From: JBAZZQ01 sp041658725
Lineage (GTDB): Bacteria > Planctomycetota > Phycisphaerae > JAAYCJ01
Direction of reading: 5' to 3'
Assembly: GCA_041658725.1 (NCBI GenBank)
Contig: JBAZZQ010000004.1
Location: forward strand, 34,711 to 98,710
DNA length: 64,000 bases
Shown here: in pieces, positions 45,207 through 53,961 of the stretch
Layout of the letters: each line of letters begins with the position of its first letter
Position numbering within the stretch: the stretch's first letter is position 1
The notes under the pieces: model-generated
Told to the model about the DNA's origin: nothing
Database searches by the model: none
The model's input: the letters and a program-made list of their open reading frames with translations, nothing else
Program-made: the position numbers and the translations under genes

Positions 45207-45226
45207 AATTTTGGGAAGGTAGCAAA

Positions 45227-45577
45227 ATGGCGATACAACAATGGTCGGAAAAAATTATTCTCGCGGACTTGCAGGACGACCCGCAGTTTACGGACGATTT
45301 AAACGCAACGCTGGAATCGGTCCAGGAACGTAATGACCTCGACGTCGTGTTGAATTTCCGCGAAATCACGTTCTTGAATTCTTCGAATATCGCCAAAATC
45401 TTAAAGCTCCGCAAGCAGGTTATGATCACCAACGACCGCCAGCTAAAGCTTTGCGGCATATCCACTCATGTCTGGGGCGTATTCCTCGTCACCGGCCTGG
45501 ACAAAATCTTCGACTTTGCCGACGACGTCGCCACCGCGCTGGCCGGGTTGCAACTAAACGACCAAGAGAAGAAATAA
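45227..45577 (+). CDS. STAS-domain protein (anti-sigma antagonist-like)
   Basis: A 116-aa STAS domain, with the conserved loop ITFLNSSNIAKILKLRKQ (about 47-64) in which the Ser of LNSSN corresponds to the phosphorylated Ser of anti-sigma-factor antagonists. Partner-switching systems of this type control sigma factors or second-messenger enzymes. No anti-sigma kinase of the RsbW type is next to it. The pairing with the lipoprotein upstream suggests an envelope-linked output. Confidence 0.8.
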   Translation: MAIQQWSEKIILADLQDDPQFTDDLNATLESVQERNDLDVVLNFREITFLNSSNIAKILKLRKQVMITNDRQLKLCGISTHVWGVFLVTGLDKIFDFADDVATALAGLQLNDQEKK

Positions 45578-45720
45578 GGTAACCGTCCATCCAGTACCCT
45601 TTGTGTTCAGCACCCATAAGTCCCGAATGGACAGGATTTACCGAAATTTACGAAAGTTTTGTTCCATTGCAAGGAAAAATTCTTTTCAAAAGTTATTGGG
45701 AGCGGATTAATAGCTAAATC

Positions 45721-45751
45721 AGTAGGGGCACGGCATGCCCGTACCCCTACT
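45721..45751. repeat. Family E hairpin at the end of the UROD-like gene
   Basis: AGTAGGGGCACGGCATGCCC with the matching GTACCCCTACT, a 31-base palindrome. It covers the stop codon of the UROD-like gene and resembles the GTAGGGGCGGGGCTTGCTCC hairpins at 52421 and 61500. Confidence 0.75.
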
Positions 45752-46754
45752 GGTTGATGATTTTTTTGAGCATGGCGGCCATATTTTCCGGTTTTGCGTC
45801 GCCGGGGGTGGCGTGGGCGGGGGCAATCAGGTATCCTCCGTTTCGGCCTGCTTTAAGTAATCTGTCCACCTCCTCGCCGACTTGTGCCGTTGTGCCGTAG
45901 GGGAGAAGTTTTTGTGTGCTGATTCCGCCGTGGAAGGCTAATTTGCCATGATAGCGGCGGAGCATTTCGTAGACGTCCATGACCTCCGGCTGGAAGGGGT
46001 TGAAACAATTGACCCCGATTTCGACCAGATCGTCGAAGATTTCCTGGACTTTTCCGCAGCTATGGATGAAGACTTTTTTCCCGGCGGACCGGACGGCTCC
46101 GTATTGTTTGGCGAGTCGGGGTTTGAACAGTTTTCGCCAGCGTTCGACTCCCATCATCAGTCCGGTCTGGCTGCCGAAGTCGTCGCCGAAATAGATTCCG
46201 TCTAGATTGGGGCAGGCTTTGAGGCCCGCTTGGACGATCGCGATGTTGAAGTTTACGATCTTATCGAGCAGTTTGCTTACGAATTCCGCGTCCTCCATAA
46301 AATCCATGAACAGGTTTTCCATGCCTCGCAGGGTCCAGGCCCGTTCGAAGAGACTAAAGCCGATACTCATAACTTGGAATTTATCGGGGTAATTTTTAAG
46401 AGCATTTTTCAATCCATCAAACCGGTCTGCTCTGTTGGGGTCGGGGAATTTAAACTGGGAAAAATTTTCCGGAGCAATCATGGGGTACGGGATTCCGATA
46501 TCCGGGTCTCTTGTTTGGTCCCAGATCACTCCGAACTCGTCCTGGAAATGGCCTGGAGTGTCGGGGCAGGGTACTCTGTCCCTGATCGGGGAGGTCCCAA
46601 CAAGATCGTTATCCATTTTTTCGAAAAGTTCTCTGCCGCCGGGATGGGCGAGAAGGCGTTCTTTGGCGGGGATGGTAAATCCGACGCAGTAGGGCACGCG
46701 GGGGACTTTTTTAAAGGCCAGGGCTTCGTAGACCAATTCTTTTGATGATATCAT
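45747..46754 (-). CDS. Uroporphyrinogen decarboxylase-family protein
   Basis: A 335-aa TIM-barrel protein of the UROD/MtaA type. Motifs include IYFGDDFGSQTGLMMG (about 190-205), FIHSCGKVQEIFDDL (about 228-242) and FHGGISTQKLLPYG (about 275-288). Members of this branch without the true decarboxylase residues act as methyltransferases on corrinoid or similar proteins. The catalytic role here is open. It starts 26 bp after proA on the same strand. Confidence 0.8.
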   Translation of the reverse strand: MISSKELVYEALAFKKVPRVPYCVGFTIPAKERLLAHPGGRELFEKMDNDLVGTSPIRDRVPCPDTPGHFQDEFGVIWDQTRDPDIGIPYPMIAPENFSQFKFPDPNRADRFDGLKNALKNYPDKFQVMSIGFSLFERAWTLRGMENLFMDFMEDAEFVSKLLDKIVNFNIAIVQAGLKACPNLDGIYFGDDFGSQTGLMMGVERWRKLFKPRLAKQYGAVRSAGKKVFIHSCGKVQEIFDDLVEIGVNCFNPFQPEVMDVYEMLRRYHGKLAFHGGISTQKLLPYGTTAQVGEEVDRLLKAGRNGGYLIAPAHATPGDAKPENMAAMLKKIINQ

Positions 46755-46780
46755 ATTTTGTTTTCCTGTAAGTTGGTGGT

Positions 46781-48052
46781 CTATTCTCGGATTTGTCCGT
46801 TACCTCGGACGACGTATTTGTACGTGGTCAGGTCGGCGGCGCCCATGGGGCCCCGGGCGTGGAGTTTATCGGTGCTGATTCCAACTTCGGCGCCCAGACC
46901 GTATTCATAGCCGTCGCTGAAACGCGTAGAGGTGTTGACCATGACGCTGGCGGAGTCTACCTGCTTGACGAATTTCTCGGCGGTGGGGATATTATCTGTC
47001 AAAATCGCGTCGGTGTGGTGCGAGCCATAGTTGTTGATGTGGTCGATGGCTTGGGAGACGTCAGAAACAACTTTTACCGCCAGGACCAGGTCGAGATATT
47101 CGGTGGACCAGTCGGAATCGTTGGCGGGGGTTGCTCGGGGGAATATTTTTTTGGTTTCCGGACAGCCGCGAATCTCCACGCCGCGCCGGGCGAGTTTCTC
47201 GCAGATGGCTGGGAGGAATGTTTCGGCGATGGCGCGATGGAATAAAATCGTTTCGACGGCGTTGCATACGCCGGGACGTTGGCACTTGGCGTTGATGATG
47301 ATTTTTTCAGCCAGGGGGAGTGAACAGTCTTTATCCACGAAGATGTGGCAGTTTCCGGTGTAGTGTTTGATGACAGGTATTTTTGAGGTTTCGACGACGG
47401 CGCGGATGAGGCTTTCTCCTCCGCGGGGGATGACCAGGTCGATGTAGTCGCTCAGTTGGAGTAATTCAGGGACCAGGTTTCGGTCGGTGCTTTCCACCAA
47501 TTGCACGGCGTCGATGGGCAGGGCGGCGTTTCCGAGCGCTTCACGCAGGACCCCGGCGATGGCAAGGTTGGTGTGGATCGCTTCTTTTCCGCCGCGGAGG
47601 ATACAGGCGTTTGAGGATCGCAGGCACAGGGCGGCGGCATCGGCGGTGACGTTGGGGCGGGATTCAAAAATGATCGCGATTACGCCGATGGGGACTCTGA
47701 CTTTTTCGATTTTTAGATCGTTGGGGCGAACGTGTCCTTCGATGATTTGCCCTACCGGGTCGGTTTGCCGGGCCACCTGGTCGATGGAGACGGCCATGGC
47801 TTCGATACGGGAATCGTTTAGCTTCAGCCGGTCGATCATGGCGGGCGGCAGACCGTCGCGTTCAGCGGTTTCCAGGTCTTTGGCGTTCGCGTCCTTGATC
47901 TGGATTTTGTGGGAGCGAAGAAGCTCAGCCATTTTGGACAGGGCAAAATCCTTTTGGCCTACGCTTAGTTCCGTTAATAATCGTGATGCGGTGCGGGCAC
48001 GTTTGGCCAGATCGAGGGCGTAAGTTTTTAAATCATCGGTTGTTTTTTGCAT
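46781..48052 (-). CDS. proA: Gamma-glutamyl phosphate reductase
   Basis: A 423-aa NADPH-dependent reductase of proline synthesis. Visible are VPIGVIAIIFESRPNVTADA (about 120-139), ILRGGKEAI (about 151-159), the catalytic Cys in NAKCQRPGVCNAVET (about 252-266) and NTSTRFSDGYEYGLGAEVGI near the C-terminal end. proB is not present in the window. It lies 25 bp after cdaR on the same strand. Confidence 0.96.
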   Translation of the reverse strand: MQKTTDDLKTYALDLAKRARTASRLLTELSVGQKDFALSKMAELLRSHKIQIKDANAKDLETAERDGLPPAMIDRLKLNDSRIEAMAVSIDQVARQTDPVGQIIEGHVRPNDLKIEKVRVPIGVIAIIFESRPNVTADAAALCLRSSNACILRGGKEAIHTNLAIAGVLREALGNAALPIDAVQLVESTDRNLVPELLQLSDYIDLVIPRGGESLIRAVVETSKIPVIKHYTGNCHIFVDKDCSLPLAEKIIINAKCQRPGVCNAVETILFHRAIAETFLPAICEKLARRGVEIRGCPETKKIFPRATPANDSDWSTEYLDLVLAVKVVSDVSQAIDHINNYGSHHTDAILTDNIPTAEKFVKQVDSASVMVNTSTRFSDGYEYGLGAEVGISTDKLHARGPMGAADLTTYKYVVRGNGQIRE

Positions 48053-48077
48053 GTTAAAATTTCCTAAAGCTGATATT

Positions 48078-49097
48078 TTACCGAGGCGCCGGAGGTGCCG
48101 CCGTTTGCAGCTCGACCAGTTTAAAGAGAATGCCAGGCTGCCTGGTTATCTTGTCCGTGTTCAATTTTATCCCTTCGGGCAAAATAAACTGGACGTCACG
48201 CGGAAAATACGTAGTCCAGGAGCGAAGGGTGTCTTCCTGATCGAGCCGAATATAGGCGATGATATTTTGCGGTTTAAGATTGTTGATCAACTCGGCGGGA
48301 CCTTTTAATTCCACGGTAATCTGCGGATCGCGAATATCGACGCGGTATTTGGTGAAAATATCGTTGGGCCCGAGTTGCTCAATCTGGGAAATGGCAAAGC
48401 TTTTGGTTTGAAATTGCTGCTGGACTCGTAATTGAATCTTTACGCGGGTCGGATCCGTCGTTACCGGCTGACCGAGTACGACCTGTGGAAGGGCGAAGTC
48501 TTCGTCAATAGCGCGGTCCTCGACTTTATTATGGAGTTCGTTTTCAATATCGACGACCAGGAATTTATCGACATCATAGAGGCTTTGGTAAGCGCTGCGT
48601 GAAAGTGTAACCTTGACTTCGGCGGGTTTAATGACGGGAGTGGTGGTCTTGGTCGTCCCGGTGCTGACCCTCACGGGCATGGAGACGGTGATGAGTCGGT
48701 CGACAAAAATTGTCACCTGGGCCGGTTTGACCTCGCGGACCGAAATCGTTTTATAGTCCTTGCGGAGAATGGCCCCGAGGATTTCCGAGGAATCCTTAAC
48801 CAGTGTGTCTTCTTTGACTTCCTCCGGCTGAACGTAATATTTGAATTTTTCGTTGCCCATTTCCCGGCGGAACTTGTCCAAATCCGCCCGTGGACCGGCA
48901 AAAGTAACCTGTAGCTGGCCGGTGGGGGGGTCCTGCATCTCGACCACGAGGTCGGACCCAGGCTGGGGAGCGACCTGGAGAGTCACCAACTCGACGGTAT
49001 TTTCGTTGTTGATCTGGTCGGCGTATATCCAGATCAGGCAACTCAGGACCACCGTCGTGCCTATCGGTCGAATTGTTTTTTTAAGTCTGCTTGACAT
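48078..49097 (-). CDS. cdaR: YbbR/CdaR-domain protein
   Basis: A 339-aa protein with one N-terminal membrane helix (about 8-25, IGTTVVLSCLIWIYAD) followed by YbbR-type beta repeats outside the membrane. In other bacteria CdaR binds and regulates the diadenylate cyclase CdaA. The gene overlaps cdaA by 17 bases, which supports this. I chose ATG 49097. A longer frame upstream would only overlap cdaA. Confidence 0.85.
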   Translation of the reverse strand: MSSRLKKTIRPIGTTVVLSCLIWIYADQINNENTVELVTLQVAPQPGSDLVVEMQDPPTGQLQVTFAGPRADLDKFRREMGNEKFKYYVQPEEVKEDTLVKDSSEILGAILRKDYKTISVREVKPAQVTIFVDRLITVSMPVRVSTGTTKTTTPVIKPAEVKVTLSRSAYQSLYDVDKFLVVDIENELHNKVEDRAIDEDFALPQVVLGQPVTTDPTRVKIQLRVQQQFQTKSFAISQIEQLGPNDIFTKYRVDIRDPQITVELKGPAELINNLKPQNIIAYIRLDQEDTLRSWTTYFPRDVQFILPEGIKLNTDKITRQPGILFKLVELQTAAPPAPR

Positions 49098-49902
49098 TCG
49101 TATCCACGTATAGCAATTTGCGTAATTCCTGTTCAAGAGATTCCGGGGTGAAACCACGATGGATTTTACCCTCAAGGGCGATGGAGATAATTCCCGTCTC
49201 CTCGCTGATGACAATGACGACGGCGTCGCAGTCTTCGGTTAGACCGACCGCCGATCGGTGTCGGGAGCCGAGGCTGGGGTCCAGATCGCCGGATTCGGTT
49301 AATGGGAACTGGCATCCGGAGGCGGAAATTTGTCCTTCCTGGATCACCATGCCCAGGTCATGCAACGCCGAACCAGGCCAGAAGATCGTTTTGATCAGTT
49401 CCGGCGTAATCGCGGCATCCATGCGGACTCCGCTATCGACGATCGTCCCCAGATTCACTTGCCGTTCGATGGCGATAAGCGTTCCGATCTTGTGAGCGGA
49501 CAGATATTTTACAGCCGAGATGATGGCGGCGATGGTGGTTTCCGAATCGCTGATCAGACGTCGAAGCCAGCGGGCTTCTCCGATTCGCATCAGGGCGAGG
49601 CGTAACTCGGGTTGAAAGACGACCAGTGAGCTGAAAAAGACACCGTACAGGACGGGAGCGGCGAGGACTTTAATGCGTTCCAAATGCATTCGTTCCGCCA
49701 GAACCTGCAAGACCAGAAAGACGGTGACGAGGATAAGGACCAGTCCGCGTAAAAGCCTCAAACCACGGGTTCCCTGGAGAAAATTCAGGATAACATAGAT
49801 CACCAGACCGATGACAAAGAGTTCTACTGCCACGGTGGGCCACCCGTAGCTGCTTATTCGCTCAAAATATCCTACTATGCTTCGATGTATGTTTTGCCAC
49901 AT
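49081..49902 (-). CDS. cdaA: Diadenylate cyclase (CdaA-type)
   Basis: A 273-aa protein with three membrane helices (about 20-90) and a DisA_N cyclase domain (about 95-255) that makes c-di-AMP from two ATP. The RHR motif is intact (SRHRSAVG, about 205-212). The other key motif, normally LHDGA, reads LHDLGMVI (about 173-180), so the Asp is kept but the following Gly-Ala is changed. The ATG at 49902 is preferred to an upstream TTG. Its partner cdaR overlaps its 3' end. An MBL hydrolase gene precedes it by about 95 bp. Confidence 0.88.
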   Translation of the reverse strand: MWQNIHRSIVGYFERISSYGWPTVAVELFVIGLVIYVILNFLQGTRGLRLLRGLVLILVTVFLVLQVLAERMHLERIKVLAAPVLYGVFFSSLVVFQPELRLALMRIGEARWLRRLISDSETTIAAIISAVKYLSAHKIGTLIAIERQVNLGTIVDSGVRMDAAITPELIKTIFWPGSALHDLGMVIQEGQISASGCQFPLTESGDLDPSLGSRHRSAVGLTEDCDAVVIVISEETGIISIALEGKIHRGFTPESLEQELRKLLYVDTNVKQT

Positions 49903-49996
49903 GAGTCTAACCGCCAAAATCTTCCGGCATTCTCACCTTGCCTAGAGTAACCGAGATACCGCAAAATTAAAAGCCCTTAGTTTGAAACAATTCAGA

Positions 49997-50797
49997 TTAG
50001 CGGATTTCAATTATTGGTCCGATTTTTTCCTGGGCGGTTTGGTGGATGGGGATGTTGGCAATTATCTTGCCGGCGGCTTCCTGGGCGAGTCTGGGTAAAT
50101 TGCATTCCTCACTCAGGTGAAGCTGGACGACGGATTTTAGGTTTTTCGCTTTAACCCGGTTCAGAAGTTTGGCGGCATTGTAATTGGAGAGGTGGCCGGT
50201 GGGGCCGATGACGCGATGAATAAGCTGAGGATGACGGCCGCTCTCTTTTTCCATTTGTTCGTCGTGGTTGAATTCAAGGGCGATCAAATCAACATCCTGG
50301 ATTTTTTCGATCAGGAGCGGGAGGGAGAAAAAACCACAGTCGGCGATGTAGGCGAATCGAAAACTACCGGTCCCCATTTTGAATGTGAAAAGGAATCCAT
50401 GGGTAGCCGGGGAATCGTGGGACAAGGCAATAGGCTCGACAAAAACATCGGGTAAAACCTCAAACCCGGAATCCGAATAAAAATGAACAAGCTCCTTATC
50501 CTGTAAATAGTTAAAACCGGTCATTCCGGAAAGTTTGCTCTGGTGCTCGGACCGGCACATTAGGGGGACATTCGATATGGCCATTCGCCGCAGGGTGGGA
50601 TTTTTTACATGATCGTTATGGGTGTGGGTAAGGAGGGCGACGGAGATTTCTTCCATGCTCATGCCCAATTCATGGAGGGATTGATTGGTTCGTTTCAGGC
50701 CAAAACCCAGGTCGATCAGGAATTTTCCCCGGCTGGTTTCGACGAGTGTGCAATTTCCCCGCGATCCGCTGCCGAGAAAATAAAATTTTAAAGCCAT
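49997..50797 (-). CDS. Metallo-beta-lactamase-fold hydrolase (YycJ/WalJ-like)
   Basis: A 266-aa MBL-fold protein with GSGSRGNCTLVE at the start (about 9-20), the metal site THTHNDHVKN (about 57-66), and later His and Asp ligands (LSHDSPATHG, about 124-133, and IADCGFFSLP). It resembles the YycJ/WalJ group, cytoplasmic hydrolases with suggested exonuclease or envelope-stress roles. It is the first gene of the minus-strand cluster. Confidence 0.85.
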   Translation of the reverse strand: MALKFYFLGSGSRGNCTLVETSRGKFLIDLGFGLKRTNQSLHELGMSMEEISVALLTHTHNDHVKNPTLRRMAISNVPLMCRSEHQSKLSGMTGFNYLQDKELVHFYSDSGFEVLPDVFVEPIALSHDSPATHGFLFTFKMGTGSFRFAYIADCGFFSLPLLIEKIQDVDLIALEFNHDEQMEKESGRHPQLIHRVIGPTGHLSNYNAAKLLNRVKAKNLKSVVQLHLSEECNLPRLAQEAAGKIIANIPIHQTAQEKIGPIIEIR

Positions 50798-50899
50798 GGC
50801 ATTATCTTTCTTCTAATCATCTTTGGTATATTTTCCATAAAAGTCAAAGAAAAATGTGGTTTTGAAGTAATCCCTCCATTTCTTCTGGTCGTTTTTTTA

Positions 50900-50927
50900 A
50901 GAGGCACGACCGTAAGGGAGTGTTCTT
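50900..50927 (+). repeat. Family B repeat copy
   Basis: AGAGGCACGACCGTAAGGGA followed by GTGTTCTT, between the divergent MBL and citrate synthase genes. Confidence 0.88.
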
Positions 50928-50978
50928 CCCGCGGCCAGAAAAGACGAAGGGATTATGTTTTGAACCGAACAAAACTCG

Positions 50979-51007
50979 TTGCTGTGGACAGAATTATTTC
51001 ATATACT
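50979..51007 (+). promoter_or_regulatory. Promoter of citrate synthase
   Basis: TTGCTG (50979-50984), 17-bp spacer, TATACT (51002-51007), 41 bp before the start codon. Confidence 0.6.
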
Positions 51008-51047
51008 ATTAACAAACGAAGAATTCAAACAAGAAGGATTGTGAACC

Positions 51048-52334
51048 ATGCCACAAACGGCGAAATTAACGGTCGGCGACAAAACGATTGAGCTTCCGGT
51101 GATTGTGGGAAGCGAGGGTGAAAAGGCAATCGACATCACCCAGTTGCGGGCCCAGACGGGAATGATCACGTATGATCCCGGTTTGGCCAATACTGGGGCG
51201 TGCAAGAGCGCGATCACGTTCATCGACGGGGAACAAGGGATTCTTCGCTATCGCGGGATTCCCGTGGAACAACTGACGGACAAGCCGAACTTTGTGGAAA
51301 TTGCCTGGCTTTTGATTTATGGCCGATTGCCGAACAAAGAGGAATTGTCTCGATACAGCAAACGGCTTACATCCAACGCCCTCTTGAATGAAGGGATGAA
51401 ACATCATTTTGAGGGGTTTCCAATTTCCGCCCCGCCGATGGCCATGCTGTCGGCGATGATCAATACCCTCTCGTGCTTCCATTATCAATTTTTCGAGCAT
51501 GAAGAAGACACGCTGGAGGAAACCAGCGCCAGATTGATCAGTAAGATCCGAACCATCGCCGCTTTTTCGTATCGCCGGTCGATGGGTCTGCCGTTTATTT
51601 ATCCGGACCCGAACCTTCGCTATTGCGCGAACTTTTTGCACATGATGTTCTCCATGCCGTACGATCAGTACATGATCGAACCGGAGGTCGAAGACGCTTT
51701 GAACCTGATCTTGATCCTGCACGCCGATCACGAGCAGAACTGCAGCACGTCCACGGTTCGGGTCGTCGGATCGAGCAAGGCGAATGTATTTGCGTCTTGT
51801 GCAGCCGGAGTGTGCGCCTTATGGGGACGGCTTCACGGTGGCGCCAATGAACAAGTTCTGGAGATGCTCGAACAGATTAAGCAAGGTGGAGCCACACCCG
51901 AAGAATGTATTAGGATGGCCAAGGACAAAAACAGCACCTTCCGCCTGATGGGGTTCGGACACCGGGTCTACAAGAATTTTGATCCTCGCGCCATGATCCT
52001 CAAGAAAGTCGCGGACAAGGTTCTGTCCCAACTAGGAATTCACGATCCCTTGCTGGATATTGCCCGCAAACTCGAAGAATTGGCACTCAAGGATTCTTAT
52101 TTTGTCGAGCGCAAGCTCTATCCGAACGTCGATTTTTACAGTGGGATTCTTCTTCGCGCCATCGGGATTCCCACGAACATGTTCACCGTTATGTTCGCCA
52201 TCGGGAGGCTTCCCGGGTGGATCGCTCAATGGAAAGAACAACACGACGACGCTACGTCAAAAATCGCCCGGCCGCGGCAGGTATATATCGGGAATCTGAA
52301 ATGTGATTATACTCCCCCGGAACAACGGGGATAA
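51048..52334 (+). CDS. gltA: Citrate synthase (type II)
   Basis: A 428-aa enzyme making citrate from acetyl-CoA and oxaloacetate. Recognisable are the N-terminal beta domain, GILRYRGIPVEQL (about 64-76), HADHEQNCSTSTVRVVGSS (about 225-243) with a catalytic His, LHGGANEQVLEML (about 262-274) with a second His, and MGFGHRVYKNFDPRA (about 303-317). Length and start suit type II enzymes. A good ribosome site (AAGGA) lies 11 bases before the ATG. It is flanked by repeats and appears to be a single-gene unit. Confidence 0.96.
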   Translation: MPQTAKLTVGDKTIELPVIVGSEGEKAIDITQLRAQTGMITYDPGLANTGACKSAITFIDGEQGILRYRGIPVEQLTDKPNFVEIAWLLIYGRLPNKEELSRYSKRLTSNALLNEGMKHHFEGFPISAPPMAMLSAMINTLSCFHYQFFEHEEDTLEETSARLISKIRTIAAFSYRRSMGLPFIYPDPNLRYCANFLHMMFSMPYDQYMIEPEVEDALNLILILHADHEQNCSTSTVRVVGSSKANVFASCAAGVCALWGRLHGGANEQVLEMLEQIKQGGATPEECIRMAKDKNSTFRLMGFGHRVYKNFDPRAMILKKVADKVLSQLGIHDPLLDIARKLEELALKDSYFVERKLYPNVDFYSGILLRAIGIPTNMFTVMFAIGRLPGWIAQWKEQHDDATSKIARPRQVYIGNLKCDYTPPEQRG

Positions 52335-52345
52335 ACCGGCCTGAA

Positions 52346-52373
52346 GGAGGCACGACCGTAAGGGAGTGTTCTT
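52346..52373 (+). repeat. Family B repeat copy
   Basis: GGAGGCACGACCGTAAGGGA followed by GTGTTCTT, 11 bp after the citrate synthase stop. Confidence 0.88.
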
Positions 52374-52381
52374 CGCCGTCT

Positions 52382-52482
52382 GGTGGCATGGCATCGTCTT
52401 TGAGGCCATGTCTTTTTTTTGTAGGGGCGGGGCTTGCTCCGCCCTCTTCAAGACATGGCCTCAAAGACGATGCCATGCCACC
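52382..52482. repeat. Nested palindrome: family D with a family E hairpin in its loop
   Basis: Perfect 33-bp arms (52382-52414 and 52450-52482), beginning GGTGGCATGGCATCG. The loop contains the complete family E hairpin GTAGGGGCGG-GGCTTGC-TCCGCCC (52421-52444), which occurs alone at 61500. Confidence 0.92.
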
Positions 52483-52749
52483 CAACGCCGTGAACTTAAC
52501 GGCAAAGCAGATAAAATTAAAATGGAACATCGCCCTGTGTATCTGCCGCAAAAAACCTTATGCGCCGCTCGTGTTTAATTTTCGGATGATATAAATCCAC
52601 TTGAAACGGTGGTTTATATAGCTTCAATCTCATTCTAACGTTCTTGAGAATGTTAGAATGAGATTTGTTGCTTCGACGTTGGGAACTAAAGTGTTGATTG
52701 ATATGTCAGGGAGAAAAATCTTACTCAAAGGCTTAAGTTCACGGCGTTG
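52482..52749. repeat. About 270-bp segment with 17-bp inverted ends
   Basis: CAACGCCGTGAACTTAA (52482-52498) is matched by TTAAGTTCACGGCGTTG (52733-52749). Inside are a hairpin with a 19-base arm AATCTCATTCTAACGTTCT (52626-52665) and a smaller one near 52587-52618. No gene is seen in the 52335-52770 gap. Confidence 0.7.
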
Positions 52750-52770
52750 CATGCCACCCAGAAAATCGGA

Positions 52771-53961
52771 TCAGCCTTTTAAAAAATACTCCATTAACTG
52801 CCAGCCGCGATCTATTTTTAGCCCGGTTGTTTCGGCTTGATCCTCGGTGAATTTTTCCATACCGCCGGAATGGATTCCGGTTCCCGCCATGACGAAAGGA
52901 ACGGGGCTGGCGGTGTGGGTTTTTAAGGACACGGGGGTGGGATGATCGGGAAGAACCATCATCCGCCATTGGCTGAAAGTATTTAATTTTTCAAAGACAG
53001 GTTGGACGATCTGGCGGTCGATCTGCTCAAGGGCATAGATTTTGTTTTTGTGATCGCCGTTGTGTCCTGCTTCGTCCGGTCCTTCGACGTGGACGACGAC
53101 GATATCAACTTCATCGAGAACGTTACAGGCGGCTTGGGCTTTACCCTGATAATTGGTATCCACCCATCCGGTTGCGCCTTGGACTTCGATAATTTTCCAG
53201 CCGATGAGTTTGGCTAGTCCGCGGACCAGATCGACGGCGGTAATAGCCGCCCCGCTGACCCCGTAGATTTTTTTAAATCGGTCCAGAGTGGGTTTTTGCC
53301 CCTGCCCCCAGAGCCAGATGCTGGTGGCGGGGTTTTCTCCCAGGTCGCGGCGGACCTGATTGACCTCCAACTCTGACAAAAATTCCTGGGAATGGGCCAT
53401 CAGGCCGCGGATAAACTCGCTGCCGTTCCCGCGAGGCAAAAAATTGGCCACCGGCTGACCGGAGATATCATGAGGAGGGGTGGCCTGGAAATTTTTGAAC
53501 TTTTCCGCCGGAGTCGTAACCATCAAGTGCCGATAGGAGACACCTGGATAAAACTTCACTCCCGGATTTCCCATTTTTTCATTCAGGGCGTCAATTATTT
53601 TGTGGGCTTGCTCGGTGGCGATATGACCGGCGGAAAAATCTTCCATGATCCCGTCGATAATGGTAACAAGGTTGCAGCGAAAGACCATCTGGTCGGCAGT
53701 GAGTTTTAATCCCATGGCCGCGGCTTCCAGAGGAGCTCGGCCTGTATAATATTTTTTAGGGTCATATCCCAGCACGGACATGATGGCCACGTCGGACCCC
53801 GGAGGGAAATTTTCCGGAACGGTTTGGACCATTCCGATCCGTCCCTGGTGAACCAGCGAATTGATGTTCGGAAGGTCCGCGGCTTCCAAAGCGGTTCGGC
53901 CGTCCAGCGCGTCGATGGGCAAATCGGCTGCCCCGTCAGGAATAATAATCGCGTATTTCAT
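52771..53961 (-). CDS. apgM-family protein, probable alternative homoserine kinase
   Basis: A 396-aa protein of the alkaline-phosphatase/iPGM superfamily, archaeal-type phosphoglycerate mutase branch (MKYAIIIPDGAADLPID at the start, with the metal Asp; PPGSDVAIMSVLGYDP near 56-71; HVEGPDEAGHNGD near 270-282; LPDHPTPV near 324). A branch of this family encoded beside hom is thought to be homoserine kinase. The start overlaps the hom stop (ATGA), which strongly supports that role. A normal ThrB is not seen here. A phosphoglycerate mutase role is the alternative. Confidence 0.82.
   Translation of the reverse strand: MKYAIIIPDGAADLPIDALDGRTALEAADLPNINSLVHQGRIGMVQTVPENFPPGSDVAIMSVLGYDPKKYYTGRAPLEAAAMGLKLTADQMVFRCNLVTIIDGIMEDFSAGHIATEQAHKIIDALNEKMGNPGVKFYPGVSYRHLMVTTPAEKFKNFQATPPHDISGQPVANFLPRGNGSEFIRGLMAHSQEFLSELEVNQVRRDLGENPATSIWLWGQGQKPTLDRFKKIYGVSGAAITAVDLVRGLAKLIGWKIIEVQGATGWVDTNYQGKAQAACNVLDEVDIVVVHVEGPDEAGHNGDHKNKIYALEQIDRQIVQPVFEKLNTFSQWRMMVLPDHPTPVSLKTHTASPVPFVMAGTGIHSGGMEKFTEDQAETTGLKIDRGWQLMEYFLKG

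Noticed and set aside
46755..46781. A cobalamin riboswitch before the UROD-like gene
   Set aside because: Only 26 bp separate it from proA, with no riboswitch sequence.
52340..52770. Possible CRISPR or insertion sequence
   Set aside because: The repeats are inverted and nested, with no regular spacers and no transposase frame.
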